64,000 nt of DNA from Algoriphagus vanfongensis DSM 17529 (GTDB taxonomy: Bacteria > Bacteroidota > Bacteroidia > Cytophagales > Cyclobacteriaceae): assembly GCF_000429465.1 (NCBI RefSeq), contig NZ_AUBX01000010.1, forward strand, positions 124,001-188,000, in the 5' to 3' direction. Positions within the stretch are counted from its first letter, which is position 1. Every line of letters starts with the position of its first letter. The notes below the pieces were generated by a model. It saw only the letters and a list, made by a program, of their open reading frames with translations. It was not told where the DNA came from and made no database searches. This document shows, piece after piece, positions 62,344-64,000 of this stretch. Made by a program: the position numbers and the translations under genes.

Positions 62344-63198
62344 TTATGATCTTGCCAATTCTCGAAGTAGACTAAAAAAGTATCTCATTGAAAACAACAA
62401 CCTGAAATGATAAGTCGCCACCATCCAGTATTTTAAAGCAATCTTTACTCTAGTTTTCTTTGAAACTTTAGATTTATATTTATTCACAGGCAATCCCAAT
62501 ACCACTTGGAAAAGTATCAGTTCAGACTCTACTATTTTCTTCTTCTCCTGAAACCTTGATGTAATAGAGTTATTATGAATCAAATAGCCAAAACTTACTT
62601 TGTCGATACAACCCCATTTTGAATGATTTAGCACAACACGAAAAAACAATTCCCATTCTTGATGTCTCTGGAGTTTTACATTGAATAAACCCGACTCTTC
62701 CATCACTGCCCGACGAAAAAGAGGCCCAGAAGAAAAAAAAAGAATCTTAAATTTTAGATAATCTTCTATAGGATCATCTGAATAAAAGTTTTGACCAAAC
62801 TTGTCATTTCCTTCAAAATTTTCATCAAAAATCAATTCCCCTTTTGATACCACAAATGGAACCTCCTCGTGAGATTCTAAGTATTCAACTTTATCCTTTA
62901 GATACCATGGATACATGATATCATCACTATCAAACCATTGAATAAAATCTCCCTTAGAATAGGAGAAAGCTAGATTTCGGCAGTAATTAGCTCCCTTGGG
63001 GGTCGAGTCAGGCCTCCTAAATATCTTAAATCTCTCATCCCGCTTTTGGTAAGTCTGAAGTATTTCATAAGAATTATCAGTACTATGGTCATCTACAACA
63101 ATACACTCCCAGTCTTCATATTCCTGTGCTAGAACTGAATCTAAAGTCTGTACTAGGAATTTAGACTTATTGAAATTGGGAATTAGAATAGAGATCAA
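62344..63198 (-). CDS. GT2 family glycosyltransferase
   Basis: 284 residues of a GT-A fold: MISILIPNFNKSKFLVQTL, CIVVDDHSTDNSYEIL, GANYCRNLAFSYSKGDF, the metal-binding WFDSDD (about residue 88) and the acceptor-side QRHQEWELFFRV. There is no membrane segment except a weakly hydrophobic end, so it is a cytoplasmic or peripheral enzyme of glycan assembly. An in-frame TAA two codons before the TTG at 63198 leaves this TTG (or the ATT before it) as the only plausible start. Confidence 0.88.
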   Translation of the reverse strand: MISILIPNFNKSKFLVQTLDSVLAQEYEDWECIVVDDHSTDNSYEILQTYQKRDERFKIFRRPDSTPKGANYCRNLAFSYSKGDFIQWFDSDDIMYPWYLKDKVEYLESHEEVPFVVSKGELIFDENFEGNDKFGQNFYSDDPIEDYLKFKILFFSSGPLFRRAVMEESGLFNVKLQRHQEWELFFRVVLNHSKWGCIDKVSFGYLIHNNSITSRFQEKKKIVESELILFQVVLGLPVNKYKSKVSKKTRVKIALKYWMVATYHFRLLFSMRYFFSLLRELARS

Positions 63199-63549
63199 AA
63201 TTTATGAATCTAAAATGAAAATGAAAGCTAATATATAATGGTTGCTGCTTAGTGAGACCGCTTGGGATTTTTTCAAAAGATATGAGCCGCATAACAAATG
63301 GCTGCTCTCTAAAAGCAAGCTCAATCAGTAAGCGAAACCTCCTTAATAAAGTATCCTAAATAGTCTCATCTAAGAAGAAATGAAGACGGAATCTTATAAA
63401 TCATTCATCCAATGAAATATATTTTAAATGAAGGAGTGATTGATTTTTTCTTTCTAAAAGAAACAAAATAGCGTTTCATTGCTAATTTTTCATTTATAAC
63501 GCAAAACCTTTCTACTAGCTTGAAAATGGAATTTATATAAAACGTCTGA
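63199..63549. other. Intergenic region between the GT2 gene and the regulator
   Basis: 351 bp of AT-rich sequence. No gene, terminator hairpin or clear promoter was seen. The part 63245-63330 is richer in GC and might be a remnant. Confidence 0.5.
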
Positions 63550-64000
63550 CTATCTTCCATAGATTAAAATTCCAACAATCGTTCCCGGATCATCACTCAA
63601 AATTGAAACTGACACTTTCCGATTGAGCTTTTCGTAAGTTTTATCTTTGATAAATTCCAGATACTCCGTGTCGAGATCTTGTCCGATCAGAACCATCTCC
63701 ACAGTCCCAGAGTCAACACCTTTGGCATAATCGCCTACAATATAGGCTCGCTCCACATTTCCCATTCGCTTCACGATTCGCTCCATCAGTTCATCTAAAC
63801 CAAGAAATTTAGATACCATGTTTTTGATCTCGTTGAAAAATGGATGTGAGTGATTGGCACGATACACTTTTGTCTTCCCTTCATCCTCAGCTGTTAGTAA
63901 TCCTGCTTCAGTGAGACGATTGAGTTCCACCCTTACTGAATTGGTTGATTCCTCAAACTCCTTTGCCAAGGAACGCAAGTACCCGGAATTTTGATGAGAA
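63550..64000 (-). CDS. Winged-helix regulator with a nucleotidyltransferase-like domain (N-terminus outside the window)
   Basis: The frame is open to the window edge at 64000 (SHQNSGYLRSLAKEFEES reads on without a start), so about 150 residues are seen and the N-terminus is missing. The visible part begins in an ArsR/MarR-like winged helix (EFEESTNSVRVELNRLTEAGLLTAEDEGKTKVYR), then a helix, then YIVGDYAKGVDSGTVEMVLIG, which resembles the G-x-x-A-x-G-x-x-S-x-x-(D/E) core of minimal nucleotidyltransferases. This type of regulator often leads polysaccharide clusters in Bacteroidota, and could control the glycan genes that follow. The catalytic Asp pair is not clearly kept, so it may be a sensor and not an enzyme. 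Confidence 0.7.
   Translation of the reverse strand, partial: SHQNSGYLRSLAKEFEESTNSVRVELNRLTEAGLLTAEDEGKTKVYRANHSHPFFNEIKNMVSKFLGLDELMERIVKRMGNVERAYIVGDYAKGVDSGTVEMVLIGQDLDTEYLEFIKDKTYEKLNRKVSVSILSDDPGTIVGILIYGR

Overview
The window looks like chromosomal DNA of a Bacteroidota bacterium, most likely of the order Cytophagales (Algoriphagus / Cyclobacteriaceae type). Reasons: Bacteroidota-specific families (DUF3078, DUF4097, paired Gfo/Idh/MocA + DUF1080 secreted proteins, ~800-residue FtsX/MacB permeases, an adjacent glycine-lipid acyltransferase pair), few Shine-Dalgarno sites, and candidate promoters of the Bacteroidota type (TANNTTTG at -7). The genus is an inference. No rRNA, tRNA, CRISPR or insertion sequence was seen.

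Layout. 1-16 kb is mostly housekeeping: a truncated secreted protein, a DUF3078 outer-membrane protein, DUF202 + SLC13 permease, ppk1, gyrB, a CoA-binding protein, two acyltransferases that fit GlsB/GlsA of glycine-lipid synthesis, an rRNA-methyltransferase-like protein, a class III aminotransferase, two small membrane proteins, msrB, an aldo/keto reductase and pfkA. 16-24 kb is a complete histidine-degradation locus (hutH, hutI, hutU, hutG) with a divergent LysR regulator and a Uma2-family gene inserted on the opposite strand. 24-27.7 kb holds a giant FAD/Fe-S oxidoreductase and a YdcF-like protein.

27.7-59.1 kb is the notable part. On the minus strand lie ten large ABC-exporter permeases (786-818 aa), with only one ATPase and one TolC protein at the downstream end and no membrane-fusion protein. 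A DUF4097 beta-repeat protein sits inside the array, and a Gfo/DUF1080 gene pair splits it. By spacing and sites, the array falls into three transcription units: permeases 10-5; DUF4097 with permeases 4-2; permease 1 with ATPase and TolC. Each is preceded by the same composite site: three half-sites (CGRACR / TGTYCG / CGNRCA type) exactly 10 bp apart, then 61-62 bp, then a TGGCAY element. This resembles an enhancer plus sigma-54 -24 element, although the -12 element is poor. The permease spacers also carry near-identical leader cassettes (95 of 98 bp and 65 of 69 bp) and degenerate short phrases. The array with its composite promoters and leader cassettes is the best candidate for an undescribed system.

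59.4-64 kb is a cell-surface glycan locus: two GT2 glycosyltransferases, a WecD-like acetyltransferase and a WecE-like aminotransferase (a dTDP-Fuc4NAc-type route), then a truncated winged-helix regulator at the window edge. Four consecutive genes here start with TTG rather than ATG.
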